A stretch of DNA of 64,000 nt from an uncultured Bacteroides sp. (GCF_963678845.1 NZ_OY787464.1:620001-684000), one strand, 5' to 3'. Numbered from the stretch's first letter, positions 27,538 to 38,028 are shown. Numbers and translations: made by a program. Notes: a model not told the origin generated them from the sequence alone.

Positions 27538-30537
27538 ATGAAAAAAGTATTTCAATCAAAAAGCTACAGCGGTATATTCTTATTGTTGCTGGGGCTATTT
27601 TTTTCAGTGAATGTTTTTGCACAGCAAATTAAGGTTCAAGGACAGGTCAAAGCTGAATCCGGCGAACCAATTATCGGGGCTAATGTCGTAGTCAAAGGTA
27701 CAACCAATGGTACAATTACAGATATTGATGGCCATTATGTTCTTTCCAATGTAAATCCTAAGGCAACTCTGGTATTTTCTTTTATCGGTTATATACCTCA
27801 GGAACAACATGTTGCTGCAAAGAGTATTTTAAATATAGTCTTACAAGAAGACAGTAAGGTACTGAATGAGGTAGTCGTTATCGGTTATGGTACAGCCAAG
27901 AAGAGCGATTTAACGGGTGCTGTTGGCTCAGTGGGTGCCAAAGACCTGAAGGATGCTCCGGTAGCTAATATTGGTCAGGCTTTACAAGGCAAAGTATCGG
28001 GTGTACAGATTAACGATGCTGGTGCTCCGGGTGATAATGTAACTATTAAGATTCGTGGATTAGGTACTATTAATAACAGCAATCCACTGGTTGTTATCGA
28101 TGGCGTGCCTACTGATCTGGGATTATCCTCTATTAACATGGTAGATGTGGAACGTGTCGATGTCCTTAAGGATGCATCTGCTACAGCCATTTATGGTTCA
28201 CGTGGAGCAAACGGCGTAGTCCTGATTTCAACAAAGAAAGGTAAAAACGGAAAAGGGATTATCGGAGTTACAGCCAACTGGAACATTCAAGATGCAACGA
28301 ATGTACCCAACATGTTGAACGCAAAACAATATGCTGCTTATAGCAATGACATGTTAGGGAATGCAGGTCTGGGAACTAATTCTGCCTGGAGTGACCCTTC
28401 TACTTTGAATGTTGGAACAAACTGGCTTGATGAGTTACTTAAGACAGGTGTTACACAGAATTATACGTTAAATTTCTCTGGTGGTGATGAAACTAAACAT
28501 TACTATATTTCAGGTGGACTTTATGATCAAAATGGTATTGTGCATAACACAGATTATCGTCGTTACACTTTTCAGAGCAATACCGATTTCAAACTTAACA
28601 ACTGGTTGAAGCTTATTAACAATATTACATTTAGTACTGATAATAAGAATTCCGGCGATTATAGTATTGCCAATGCAATGTATGCTTTACCAACTCAAAG
28701 TGTAAAGGATGATAATGGAGAATGGGCCGGTCCCACAGGAAACGCTTATTGGTATGGTGATATTCGCAATCCGCTTGGTACAGCAGAAACAACAAAAAAC
28801 AATACTAAGGGTTATAACTTGTTGGCAAATATTTCTGCAGAGATAACTCTTGCCAAATATCTGAAGTTTAAAAGTACTTTTGGGTATGATGCAAAGTTCT
28901 GGTTTGAAAACAACTTTACTCCGGCTTATGCCTGGAAACCGATTGCCGTAGCAGAGTCGAGCCGTTACGAATCAAGCAAAAAATCATTTACTTACTTGTG
29001 GGATAACTATTTTACTTATGATAACTCCTTTGGCAAACATCATGTTAGTGTAATGGCTGGAACGAGTGCTCAGAACAATAAATACGATTTTCTTTCTGCT
29101 CAAAAAAGTGGTTTCTTGTATGATTCAGTAAGTCAGCTTGGCAACGGCTCCACTATCAAGAGTGCTGATGGTAATCAAAATGAATGGGCAATATTTTCTT
29201 TGATGGCTCGTGCCAACTATGATTATGCCGACAAATATTTATTGACTGCAACTGTTCGTCGCGATGGATCATCCCGTTTTGGTTCCGGACATAAATATGG
29301 TATTTTCCCATCCTTTTCAACAGCTTGGCGAGTATCACAAGAAAGCTGGTTCCCTAAAACAAATGTTATTGATGATTTGAAATTCCGTTTAGGATATGGT
29401 ATAACCGGTAACCAGGAAATTGGTAACTATAATTTTGCATCAACTTACAATACTGGTGTTTATAGCTTTGGTGGTACTACAGTAAATGCATTGTCAACCG
29501 TTACTATGGCAAATCCGAACATTCATTGGGAAGAAGTTCGCCAGACTAATCTGGGCTTTGATCTTTCGTTGATAAACAGACGTATAAACTTTGCTTTCGA
29601 CGCTTATATAAAGAACACCTGTGATATGTTGGTAAAGGCTGCTATTCCTATTACTTCCGGATTCGAAGACACAACAACAACCTTTACCAACGCCGGTAAG
29701 ATTCAGAACAAAGGTCTGGAAATGACACTGAACACAGTTAACTTTAATGATGCCTTCAAGTGGGAAACATCCGTTACTGCTACTTACAACAAGAACAAAA
29801 TTGTTGACTTAAATAGTAACACCCCTTTGTATCAGAATCAGTATAATAATTCTTACCTGACAATCCAGAAGGTTGGAGCTCCTATCAATGCTTTCTATGG
29901 CTATGTTTTAGGAGGTATATTCCAGACAAATGATGAAGTTGCCAAACATGCCGTTCAGGTAAAAGGTGGTACAGCTGCTGGTGATATTAAATTTAATGAT
30001 CTGAACAACGACGGCGTGATTAATGAAAATGACCGTACAATCATAGGTAATCCAAATCCTGACTGGATATTTTCCATGAATAATACTTTCTCTTATAAAG
30101 GTTTCGATCTCTCAATCTTTTTGCAGGGAGTAGAAGGTAATGATATTTATAATGTGAATGCAATTACCTCCGAAGGAATGTCTGCTGCATACAACCAGAC
30201 AACAGCAGTTCTTAACCGGTGGACAGGAGCAGGTACCAGTTATTCAATGCCACGTGCTGTCTATGCTGATCCTAACCAAAACTGTCGTGCATCCAACCGT
30301 TTCATAGAAAATGGTTCTTATTTACGTATCAAGAATGTAACTTTAGGATATACTTTCCCTCAACAATGGATTAGAAAAATGAGTATTAATTCTGCCCGTA
30401 TTAATATGTCTTGTGAGAACCTTGTCACATTTACAAATTACTCTGGTTTTGATCCAGAAGTTGCTATCAACGGAATTGACAGTAGCCGTTATCCTTTATC
30501 ACGTACCTTCAGCTTAGGTCTTAATGTTAACTTCTAA
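27538..30537 (+). CDS. SusC-family TonB-dependent transporter (glucan PUL)
   Basis: This 999-residue outer-membrane transporter has a signal peptide (cleavage near VFAQQ, 28-30), a carboxypeptidase-regulatory-like domain (VQGQVKAESGEPIIGANVVV), the TonB-box region (LNEVVVIGYGTAKKSDLTGA), a plug (NPLVVIDGVPTD, RVDVLKDASATAIYGSRGAN) and a barrel ending LGLNVNF. It imports oligosaccharides captured by the partner SusD. The stop codon overlaps the first ATG of the SusD frame by one base (TAATG), so the two genes are translationally close. The substrate is inferred to be alpha-1,6-linked glucan from the GH66 gene in the operon. Confidence 0.96.
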   Translation: MKKVFQSKSYSGIFLLLLGLFFSVNVFAQQIKVQGQVKAESGEPIIGANVVVKGTTNGTITDIDGHYVLSNVNPKATLVFSFIGYIPQEQHVAAKSILNIVLQEDSKVLNEVVVIGYGTAKKSDLTGAVGSVGAKDLKDAPVANIGQALQGKVSGVQINDAGAPGDNVTIKIRGLGTINNSNPLVVIDGVPTDLGLSSINMVDVERVDVLKDASATAIYGSRGANGVVLISTKKGKNGKGIIGVTANWNIQDATNVPNMLNAKQYAAYSNDMLGNAGLGTNSAWSDPSTLNVGTNWLDELLKTGVTQNYTLNFSGGDETKHYYISGGLYDQNGIVHNTDYRRYTFQSNTDFKLNNWLKLINNITFSTDNKNSGDYSIANAMYALPTQSVKDDNGEWAGPTGNAYWYGDIRNPLGTAETTKNNTKGYNLLANISAEITLAKYLKFKSTFGYDAKFWFENNFTPAYAWKPIAVAESSRYESSKKSFTYLWDNYFTYDNSFGKHHVSVMAGTSAQNNKYDFLSAQKSGFLYDSVSQLGNGSTIKSADGNQNEWAIFSLMARANYDYADKYLLTATVRRDGSSRFGSGHKYGIFPSFSTAWRVSQESWFPKTNVIDDLKFRLGYGITGNQEIGNYNFASTYNTGVYSFGGTTVNALSTVTMANPNIHWEEVRQTNLGFDLSLINRRINFAFDAYIKNTCDMLVKAAIPITSGFEDTTTTFTNAGKIQNKGLEMTLNTVNFNDAFKWETSVTATYNKNKIVDLNSNTPLYQNQYNNSYLTIQKVGAPINAFYGYVLGGIFQTNDEVAKHAVQVKGGTAAGDIKFNDLNNDGVINENDRTIIGNPNPDWIFSMNNTFSYKGFDLSIFLQGVEGNDIYNVNAITSEGMSAAYNQTTAVLNRWTGAGTSYSMPRAVYADPNQNCRASNRFIENGSYLRIKNVTLGYTFPQQWIRKMSINSARINMSCENLVTFTNYSGFDPEVAINGIDSSRYPLSRTFSLGLNVNF

Positions 30538-30548
30538 TGAACACTTAT

Positions 30549-32039
30549 ATGAAAAAGATTATATATTCAGCACTGATTCTAATGGGATTGAGCCTTTCAT
30601 CCTGTAGTGATTATTTAAACAAATACCCTTCAGATGCAGTCAGTACCAATGCCAAAATCACAGAAAATATTGCAATTGCCCTTACAAATGCTTGTTATAA
30701 ACCACTTCAATCATCGAATCTTTATAATATGCGCATGTGGTCGCTTGATATTATTGGTAGTAATAGCAATGTAGGCGCCGGCGGAGGTACTGATGGTATT
30801 GAAACAGTTCAGGCTGCAAACTTCACAGCAACCAGTGATAATGGCTTTGCACTTTATGTCTGGCGCAGTCCCTGGGTGGGAATTGCTCAGTGCAATACAT
30901 TATTGCAGAGTGTTGCAAATACTGATATTAATGAAAATATTAAAAATCGCTGCATGGGCGAAGCTTACTTCCTGCGTGCACATTATTATTTTATCCTGGC
31001 TCAGCTGTTCGGAGGTGTTCCGGTCGAGACGGCTCCCCACGATGCTAGTCAGGGTACTGATATTGCCCGCAATACATTGGATGAAACCTATGCACAGATT
31101 ATTTCCGACTGTCAGAATGCTATCAACCTGCTGCCGGAAAAGAAGAGTTACAGCTCTACTGATTTAGGACGTGCCTGCAAAGATGCAGCATGTACCCAGC
31201 TGGCAAAAGTCTATTTGGTATTAGCACCTAGTCATACAGAATATTATCAGAAGGTTGCAGATCTTTGCGATCAGGTTACAAGCATGGGATATGATCTGAG
31301 CGGTTACAAATATGCAGATAACTTTGGTATTAAGGCCAATAATGGTGCCGAATCTATTTTTGAAATCCAATACACGGGCGATACTTCTTATGACTTTTGG
31401 GGTACAAACGGTCAGTCATCCTGGTTGAGTACCTTTATGGGCCCTCGTAATTCAGGTATCGTTGCCGGAGGTTATGGATGGAACCAGCCAACAAAGGAAT
31501 TTGCAGATTCTTATGAGAGTGGTGATTTACGTAAAGATGTTACTGTCCTTTACTCAGGTTGTCCTGATTTTGATGGCATTGCTTATGATCCTTCATGGTC
31601 TTACACTGGTTACAACGTGCGTAAGTTTCTGGTTAGCAAAAAGGATTCTCCTGAATATAACACTAATCCAAGCAACTTTGTAGTTTACCGTTATGCAGAT
31701 ATTCTTCTGATGAAAGCTGAAGCATTAAATGAAATGAGCAAAACAACAGCTGCCGAAACTCCGTTGAACATTGTTCGCAAGCGTGCCGGTCTGGCTAATG
31801 TTACTGGAAAATCTCAATCAGATATGCGAGAGGTGATTATACATGAACGCCGCATGGAGTTTGCTTTTGAATGTCAACGCTGGTTTGATCTGATCCGTAT
31901 CGGGAAAAATGGTGAATATGCTATCACCTACCTGAAATCAATTGGAAAAACAAATGTGACTAAAGATCGTCTGTTATTTCCTATTCCTCAGACAGAGATG
32001 GATAGCAACAATGCAATGGTGCAGAATCCAGGTTATTAA
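30549..32039 (+). CDS. SusD-family surface glycan-binding lipoprotein (glucan PUL)
   Basis: This 496-residue lipoprotein has a signal sequence (MKKIIYSALILMGLSLSSCS, Cys19). SusD signatures present are GEAYFLRAHYYFILAQLFGG, VVYRYADILLMKAEALNEMS, HERRMEFAFECQRWFDLIRI and the C-terminal FPIPQTEMDSN...NPGY. The frame is also open from ATG 30537, which overlaps the SusC stop. I prefer the ATG at 30549 because it places lysines directly before the hydrophobic core. It caps the SusC transporter and binds glycan at the cell surface. Confidence 0.94.
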   Translation: MKKIIYSALILMGLSLSSCSDYLNKYPSDAVSTNAKITENIAIALTNACYKPLQSSNLYNMRMWSLDIIGSNSNVGAGGGTDGIETVQAANFTATSDNGFALYVWRSPWVGIAQCNTLLQSVANTDINENIKNRCMGEAYFLRAHYYFILAQLFGGVPVETAPHDASQGTDIARNTLDETYAQIISDCQNAINLLPEKKSYSSTDLGRACKDAACTQLAKVYLVLAPSHTEYYQKVADLCDQVTSMGYDLSGYKYADNFGIKANNGAESIFEIQYTGDTSYDFWGTNGQSSWLSTFMGPRNSGIVAGGYGWNQPTKEFADSYESGDLRKDVTVLYSGCPDFDGIAYDPSWSYTGYNVRKFLVSKKDSPEYNTNPSNFVVYRYADILLMKAEALNEMSKTTAAETPLNIVRKRAGLANVTGKSQSDMREVIIHERRMEFAFECQRWFDLIRIGKNGEYAITYLKSIGKTNVTKDRLLFPIPQTEMDSNNAMVQNPGY

Positions 32040-32070
32040 TCACTCATAGATATTATCAAAATAAGAAAAT

Positions 32071-33531
32071 ATGAAAAAAATATATAGCATATTATTAGTC
32101 CTTGCCGGATGTTTAGCATTTTCAGCATGCAATGATAATTTAATGGAATTCAACAAAGGTGAGGAAGAACTTGCTCTGACAGTCAGTGCAGCCAATGTCA
32201 CTCTTGATGAAAATAATGCTTCCGGCGATGGCATTACTTTCAATTGGACAACCGGAACCAACAAAGGAACCAACGCAGCAATTAGCTATACTCTTGAAAT
32301 TGATAAGGCAGGTAATAACTTTGCCAAAGCTTATTACGTAGATCTTGGTCAGCAGGTTTATTCTCTCAAATATACCGTTGAAGATCTGAATGAGATTATT
32401 ACCAAGGAGCTGGGCGCTAATTTCAATAAATCTGTTGATCTGGAAGCACGTATCACAGCAACTGTTGCCGATGCTAAGGTTGAAGTACAAACTGCAAAAG
32501 CAAGTTTTACAGCTACTACTTATAAGCCTGTATCTTCTACCCTATACCTGATTGGCAGTGCTACTCCCAACGGATTTAATGCAGATAATGCAGCAGCAAT
32601 GCAACGAACTACAAATGGTATTTTTACCTGGAGCGGCAACCTGAATAAAGGAACCTTTAAGTTTATTACAACATTAGGCAGTTTTATTCCTTCCTATAAT
32701 CGTGATGCCACTTCCAGTGATTTGAAGCTAATTTACCGTAGCACCTCTAATGATCCTGATGAACAATTCTCTATTGATGAAGCGGGTTATTATACAATTA
32801 AAGTCAATCTATTAAGTCTTTCTATTTCTGTTGTAAAGAGTGCAACAACAGTTCCTCCGTATAGCAAAATCTGGTTTGTCGGATCATTCTCCAGCTGGAA
32901 TTTTACTGAAATGACACAAGATCCTGTCAATCCGTTTATTTTCCGTTACGGAGCTGTCTTTAACTGGAATGATGGCGGTGATTTTAAGTTTGCTACAGCT
33001 CAAGGCTGGAATAACATGTATCATCCTACTACCGCAAATGCACCTTATACATGGACTGGCGTAAAACTTGACGATACAGGTGACAATAAGTGGTCTATGA
33101 CACAAGATCAGTGTGGTAAGGCATACAAGATAGCTCTTGATATTACTCCGAACAATGAATCAATGATTATGACCGAGTTTACTCCTTATGCAGGCATTTA
33201 TATGGTTGGTGACGCTACCCCTAATGGCTGGAGTATTGACAATGCAACAGCTATGACAACAGTAGATGCTTACACCTTTACCTGGACAGGAAACCTGGCA
33301 GCCGGCGAATTTAAATTCACATGTGATAAGCAAGGTGACTGGATGGGTGCATGGTTTATGGCTACAGTTGATGGTAAAGCCTTGGCTGAAGGTACAGAGA
33401 ATATTACTTTTGTTGACAAACATATTACAGGAAATGGAGATATTGACCGGAAATGGAAAGTAAGCACAGCAGGTAAATATACTATTTCTCTGAATCAGTT
33501 AACAGAAAAGATGACAGTTACTAAGAATTAA
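32071..33531 (+). CDS. SusE/SusF-like surface glycan-binding lipoprotein
   Basis: This 486-residue lipoprotein (signal ending AFSAC, Cys20) has an N-terminal SusE-type immunoglobulin-like domain (about 30-150, ending in a predicted linker after TATTYKP). Three tandem beta-sandwich carbohydrate-binding modules follow, starting near residues 158 (LYLIGSATPNGFNADNAAAM), 267 (IWFVGSFSSWNFTEM) and 371 (IYMVGDATPNGWSIDNATAM). Modules 1 and 3 share the ATPNG..DNA.AM motif. Surface Trp and Tyr residues are abundant, as expected for starch- or dextran-like binding sites. It sits in the position held by SusE/F or the third lipoprotein in comparable loci and helps retain the polymer at the surface. Confidence 0.88.
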   Translation: MKKIYSILLVLAGCLAFSACNDNLMEFNKGEEELALTVSAANVTLDENNASGDGITFNWTTGTNKGTNAAISYTLEIDKAGNNFAKAYYVDLGQQVYSLKYTVEDLNEIITKELGANFNKSVDLEARITATVADAKVEVQTAKASFTATTYKPVSSTLYLIGSATPNGFNADNAAAMQRTTNGIFTWSGNLNKGTFKFITTLGSFIPSYNRDATSSDLKLIYRSTSNDPDEQFSIDEAGYYTIKVNLLSLSISVVKSATTVPPYSKIWFVGSFSSWNFTEMTQDPVNPFIFRYGAVFNWNDGGDFKFATAQGWNNMYHPTTANAPYTWTGVKLDDTGDNKWSMTQDQCGKAYKIALDITPNNESMIMTEFTPYAGIYMVGDATPNGWSIDNATAMTTVDAYTFTWTGNLAAGEFKFTCDKQGDWMGAWFMATVDGKALAEGTENITFVDKHITGNGDIDRKWKVSTAGKYTISLNQLTEKMTVTKN

Positions 33532-33542
33532 TAACTATACCA

Positions 33543-35315
33543 ATGAGAATTAACAGAACAATTATATCTTTATTCTTTGTATGCCTGGTTCCTTTGAATG
33601 GATCTTGTTCCAGTGGAGAAGGCTCCACCGGAACAGGTGGTGGTACTCCGGCACAGAATGTTACTTCAGTGACATTGTCAACAGACAAGGCGTGTTATTC
33701 ACCGGGAGAAACAGTTACATTCACTTCTACCACCTTACCATCTTCAGCTAAGGTTGCGTATTACTATTTGGGTAATAAGCTAAGTGAAGAGACACCCTCT
33801 TCTACAACATGGAGCTGGACTCCCCCATCCACTGATTATCAGGGATACATGGTTAAAGTATATACTACAGCCAGTGACGGAACAGAAACAGCTTTAGGTT
33901 CTATTGCTGTAGATGTTTCAAGTGACTGGACTCAGTTTCCCCGTTATGGATTCCTTTCCAGTTACGATGATATGTCGGCTTCTGATATCAATTCGGTTAT
34001 TACCAGTTTGAAACGTTATCATATCAATGGTCTGCAATTCTATGACTGGCAGTACAAGCACCATAAACCCTTAGCCGGCACACCGGATAAACCGGACAGT
34101 TACTGGACAGATATAGCAAACCGCAACACATCTCTTGCTACGGTAAAAAACTATATTTCAGCAGCTCATAAGGCGGGCATGAAAACAATGTTCTATAACT
34201 TATGCTATGGAGTTCTTTCCGATGCAGCTTCTGATGGTGCGGAATCTTCATGGAATCTGTATAAAGATCGTAATCACAGCAACCGCGATGTTTGCTCTTT
34301 GAGTGCTCCAATGTTCAAGAGTTCAATCTATCTTGTCGATCCAAATAATACTAGCTGGCAGAACTATCTGGCAAAACAGAATGATGATGTTTATTCAGTT
34401 TTTGATTTTGACGGTTATCATATTGATCAGTTAGGTGATCGTGGTACAGACTATGATTATAATGGAAATGCCATCGATATGGCTGCAGGCTTTAAGTCAT
34501 TTATTCAGGCGATGAAGACTAAGCATCCAGGCAAGCGATTGGTTATGAATGCTGTTGCCCGGTACGGACAACAAAAAATTGCAGAAAGTGGTGATGTGGA
34601 CTTCCTGTACAATGAGGTCTGGAGTAATGATGCAAATTATTCTTCGCTGAAAGATATTATTGACGAGAACGCCTCTTATGGAAATTATAAAACAGTGTTT
34701 GCTGCTTATATGAATTATGATAAGGCCAATAGCAAAGGTTATTTCAATACTCCGGGAGTTATTTTAGCAGATGCTGTTATGTTTGCATTGGGCGGATCAC
34801 ACCTCGAGATGGGTGAACACATGCTTGGCAAGGAATATTTCCCGAACAGTAATCTTCAGATGGATGGCAATCTTCAGAAAGCAATGGTTTGCTATTATGA
34901 TTTTCTTACCGGTTATGAGAATCTGTTGCGTAATGGAGGCTCATTTTCTACGGTCGACCTCAGTTGTACTAATGGAAAGATGAATGTATCTGCATGGCCT
35001 CCATCAACAGGTAATGTATCCGTACTGGCTAAAAAGGTGAATAGCAAATGCGAGGTGATACATCTTATCAATCTGTCCAATGCCAATTATTTCAGCTGGC
35101 GTGATTTGGATGGTAGTATGCCCGAACCCTCTTTTATTTCTACTCCTTCTTTGAGATTACAGGAATCGAACACCATTAAGAGAATATGGTTTGCCTCACC
35201 GGACATTGATGGTGGTGCGAGTCAGGAACTTGAATTTCATCAGAGTGCAGCCAGTGTAACCTTTAAGTTACCATCATTGAAATACTGGGATATGATTGTT
35301 GTTGAATATCAATAA
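33543..35315 (+). CDS. GH66 endo-dextranase-type enzyme
   Basis: This 590-residue secreted enzyme is predicted to cleave internal alpha-1,6-glucosidic bonds of dextran. It has an N-terminal signal with a possible lipidation Cys22 (LNGSC, a weak lipobox), a Gly/Ser/Thr linker, an immunoglobulin-like domain (about 40-125) and a TIM barrel beginning at FPRYGFLSSYD. Candidate catalytic residues are nucleophile Asp295 (FDGYHIDQLGDRG) and acid/base Glu358 (VDFLYNEVW), spaced as expected for GH66. A C-terminal beta domain follows from about 465. Cycloisomalto-oligosaccharide glucanotransferases share the family but carry a large inserted binding module that is absent here, so dextranase is favoured. 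The gene is 11 nt after the SusE/F-like gene. Confidence 0.88.
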   Translation: MRINRTIISLFFVCLVPLNGSCSSGEGSTGTGGGTPAQNVTSVTLSTDKACYSPGETVTFTSTTLPSSAKVAYYYLGNKLSEETPSSTTWSWTPPSTDYQGYMVKVYTTASDGTETALGSIAVDVSSDWTQFPRYGFLSSYDDMSASDINSVITSLKRYHINGLQFYDWQYKHHKPLAGTPDKPDSYWTDIANRNTSLATVKNYISAAHKAGMKTMFYNLCYGVLSDAASDGAESSWNLYKDRNHSNRDVCSLSAPMFKSSIYLVDPNNTSWQNYLAKQNDDVYSVFDFDGYHIDQLGDRGTDYDYNGNAIDMAAGFKSFIQAMKTKHPGKRLVMNAVARYGQQKIAESGDVDFLYNEVWSNDANYSSLKDIIDENASYGNYKTVFAAYMNYDKANSKGYFNTPGVILADAVMFALGGSHLEMGEHMLGKEYFPNSNLQMDGNLQKAMVCYYDFLTGYENLLRNGGSFSTVDLSCTNGKMNVSAWPPSTGNVSVLAKKVNSKCEVIHLINLSNANYFSWRDLDGSMPEPSFISTPSLRLQESNTIKRIWFASPDIDGGASQELEFHQSAASVTFKLPSLKYWDMIVVEYQ

Positions 35316-35341
35316 TCAGAATTCTATTATCAGTAAACATT

Positions 35342-38020
35342 ATGAATAAATTACAGATAGGTATTATGTTTTTGTGGGCTGTATGTCTGTCCTCTTGCTC
35401 ATCACTGAGCAAGCAGGACAACATACTCACCACTCAAAACTATAAATGGTACTCAGATCGGATTGTTCAAGGCAATTATACAGGGAAAGCCCTTTCAGTC
35501 ACAGCACTGGAATCAAATTATCAAAGTCCTGTCAATTTGTATAAGCCGGCTCTGATTCATTTTAAATTTGCCATAAACGGTAAAGACAACGAAATGCCTT
35601 CGGGGCAGGATCATAGTTTTATTTGCAAAGCCGTGAATGGAAAGTCAGAGACTCCGGTTATCAAATTTGGTGAATTGCTCAAAGCAGATAAGCAGGAAGC
35701 AGAGGGAGCAATTCTTCAGCAAAACACACAATTAACCATCCGTCTGGATATGCGCGAAATGCTGAAAGCCTTCAATAATCAGGGATATTACGTAACCCGT
35801 ACAGGACAGAAAATCTATAAGGAAGATTTTAAAGGAGTGTATGTAGCAGGTGATGTCGATCCTCTGATATGGGATTTTGATAATCTGGTAAATCACCCCA
35901 TCCTGCAATTGACCGATGAAGATGGAGATGGAATTTATGAAACCAGACTTACATTGAATGATACAAGCAAGCAACGCGGAGGCATTTCCCGATGGTCGCT
36001 AAAGAATAATATTTCGGCTTGTCCTCAGTTGAAAGCTCCTACTAAACTTGAGAATGCAATTTATAATCTGGCATTGGATGAAATGCAAAACGCCATCGAA
36101 AAGGATAGCACTCTGCGAACCGGTAAAGAATGGCCAGGGGTGTGGACTCGTGATGTAAGTTACAGCATTATCTTAAGTATGGCATATATGCAGCCCAAAG
36201 TTTCAATGAACAGTTTGATGCGGAAAGTCAATTCCCGCGGACGGATTATTCAGGACACGGGAACTGGTGGTGCATGGCCATGCTCCAGCGACCGGATGGT
36301 CTGGGCTATTGCAGCTTACGAAATTTATAAAGTAACGGGAGACCAACAATGGTTGAAAACCATCTACCCTATCATAAAAAATTCCTTGGAAGACGACTTT
36401 GAAACAGTTTACAACCCAAGAAACGGTTTGATGATGGGAGAATCTTCATTTATTGACTGGCGAGAGCAAAGTTACCCCAGATGGATGCAGCCGGCTGATA
36501 TTTATCAATCGGAATGTATTGGTACAAATGCAGTTCATTATCAGGCATTGAATGTATTTAGCCATATAGCCAAACTTGTAGATCAGGCTGAAGTATCCGA
36601 ACAATATGCACAGAAAGCTTTAGCATTAAAAGAGGCTATCAACAAAAATCTGTGGATGGCCGATAAAGGTTATTATGCACAATATCTTTATGGCAGAAAC
36701 AATTACATCAAATCACCCAAAAGTGAATCGTTGGGTGAAGCATTAGCAGTTTTGTTTGATGTAACCTCTCCCGAACAAGCAAAGCAAGTGACCGAGAATA
36801 ATCCGGTTGTTCCTTTTGGCGCGCCCATCTTCTATCCTCAGATTGCTGATATGCCGCCTTACCACAACAATGCCGTGTGGCCTTTTGTATCATCCTACTG
36901 GATGCACGCCTCTGCAAAAGGAGGAAATGAAGCCGGAGTGATGCAGGCAATTGGCAGTATTTATCGTGCTGCGGCTCTGTTCTGCACCAATAAAGAGAAT
37001 TTCGTAGCCGAGTCCGGCGATTTTCTGGGTACGCAGATCAATTCCAGCAATATGTTATGGAGCTTATCCGGCAACCTCAGCATCACTCATCGTCTGCTTT
37101 TCGGTATTCGGTTCGGGGATCATCAGTTGAGCTTCTCTCCGTTCGTACCCAAAGCCTTGAAAGGAAAACGTCAATTAGCCGGCTTTCCTTATCGAAAAGC
37201 CATATTGGATATATCTTTAGAGGGGTATGGGAATCGGATTAAGTCATTTCTCATTGATGGAAAAGAGAGTGAACCCGTAATCGATGCAAACCTCACCGGA
37301 CATCATTCTGTTAAAATTGTAATGGCAGATAATGAATTTCAACCCATGAAAATCAATCTTGTAGAGAATGCTTCATCACCATTAATGCCTGTTATACAGT
37401 TAAATGAAGGCAGGTTGCAATGGCAACCCATTGAAAGTGCTGTGAAGTATGAAGTCTATAAAGACGGAAAGTTATGGAAAGAGACTTTAGATTCTTCCAT
37501 CTTGTTAGGAGACGAAAAAGGAGAATTCCAGGTTGCAGCAATTCAAAAAGGAGGATTCACCTCTTTTGCCAGTGAGCCGATTCAAATATTACCTTCACAG
37601 ATTTATGAGGTAGAGCAATTCGCTTCGAAGTCCTCAGCCAATTATCAGGGATATAAAGGCGATGGCTTTGTTGAAATCAATAAGAAAGAAAACACTAACA
37701 TTGAGATAGATATAACGATAAGTACAGAAGGCGATTATACATTCAACTGGCGTTATGCCAATGGTAATGGCCCTACCAATACCGAAAATGAATGTGCAAT
37801 CCGTACCCTCTTTATCGATGGACAGAAAACCGGAGTTAGTATATTTCCTCAAAGAGGAAAGCATGAGTGGAGCAATTGGGGATGGAGCAATCCTCTTCAA
37901 GTTCACCTTTCAGCCGGAAAGCATAAAATTTCCCTAACCTATATGCCATATAATGAAAACATGAATCTTGTTATCAATCAGGCAATGCTTGATGAACTTC
38001 GTGTTACTAAGCTTAATTAA
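35342..38020 (+). CDS. Large alpha/alpha-toroid glycosidase with C-terminal CBM35-like domain
   Basis: This 892-residue lipoprotein (VCLSSCSS, Cys19 or nearby) has an N-terminal beta-sandwich (about 25-235), a six-hairpin alpha/alpha barrel (about 240-620) and beta modules at the end. Barrel motifs include GKEWPGVWTRDVSYSIILSM, TGTGGAWPCSSDRMVWAIAA, FIDWREQSYPRWMQPADIYQ and NNAVWPFVSSYWMHAS, of the type seen in six-hairpin glycosidases. Asp and Glu in these are candidate catalytic acids. The final 140 residues (YEVEQFASKSSANYQGYKGD onward) look like a CBM35/CBM6-type carbohydrate-binding module. As the last gene of the PUL it probably trims glucan oligosaccharides, taking the place that GH31 enzymes hold in better-known dextran loci. 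The exact GH family is not assigned. Confidence 0.78.
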   Translation: MNKLQIGIMFLWAVCLSSCSSLSKQDNILTTQNYKWYSDRIVQGNYTGKALSVTALESNYQSPVNLYKPALIHFKFAINGKDNEMPSGQDHSFICKAVNGKSETPVIKFGELLKADKQEAEGAILQQNTQLTIRLDMREMLKAFNNQGYYVTRTGQKIYKEDFKGVYVAGDVDPLIWDFDNLVNHPILQLTDEDGDGIYETRLTLNDTSKQRGGISRWSLKNNISACPQLKAPTKLENAIYNLALDEMQNAIEKDSTLRTGKEWPGVWTRDVSYSIILSMAYMQPKVSMNSLMRKVNSRGRIIQDTGTGGAWPCSSDRMVWAIAAYEIYKVTGDQQWLKTIYPIIKNSLEDDFETVYNPRNGLMMGESSFIDWREQSYPRWMQPADIYQSECIGTNAVHYQALNVFSHIAKLVDQAEVSEQYAQKALALKEAINKNLWMADKGYYAQYLYGRNNYIKSPKSESLGEALAVLFDVTSPEQAKQVTENNPVVPFGAPIFYPQIADMPPYHNNAVWPFVSSYWMHASAKGGNEAGVMQAIGSIYRAAALFCTNKENFVAESGDFLGTQINSSNMLWSLSGNLSITHRLLFGIRFGDHQLSFSPFVPKALKGKRQLAGFPYRKAILDISLEGYGNRIKSFLIDGKESEPVIDANLTGHHSVKIVMADNEFQPMKINLVENASSPLMPVIQLNEGRLQWQPIESAVKYEVYKDGKLWKETLDSSILLGDEKGEFQVAAIQKGGFTSFASEPIQILPSQIYEVEQFASKSSANYQGYKGDGFVEINKKENTNIEIDITISTEGDYTFNWRYANGNGPTNTENECAIRTLFIDGQKTGVSIFPQRGKHEWSNWGWSNPLQVHLSAGKHKISLTYMPYNENMNLVINQAMLDELRVTKLN

Positions 38021-38028
38021 GTTGAATA

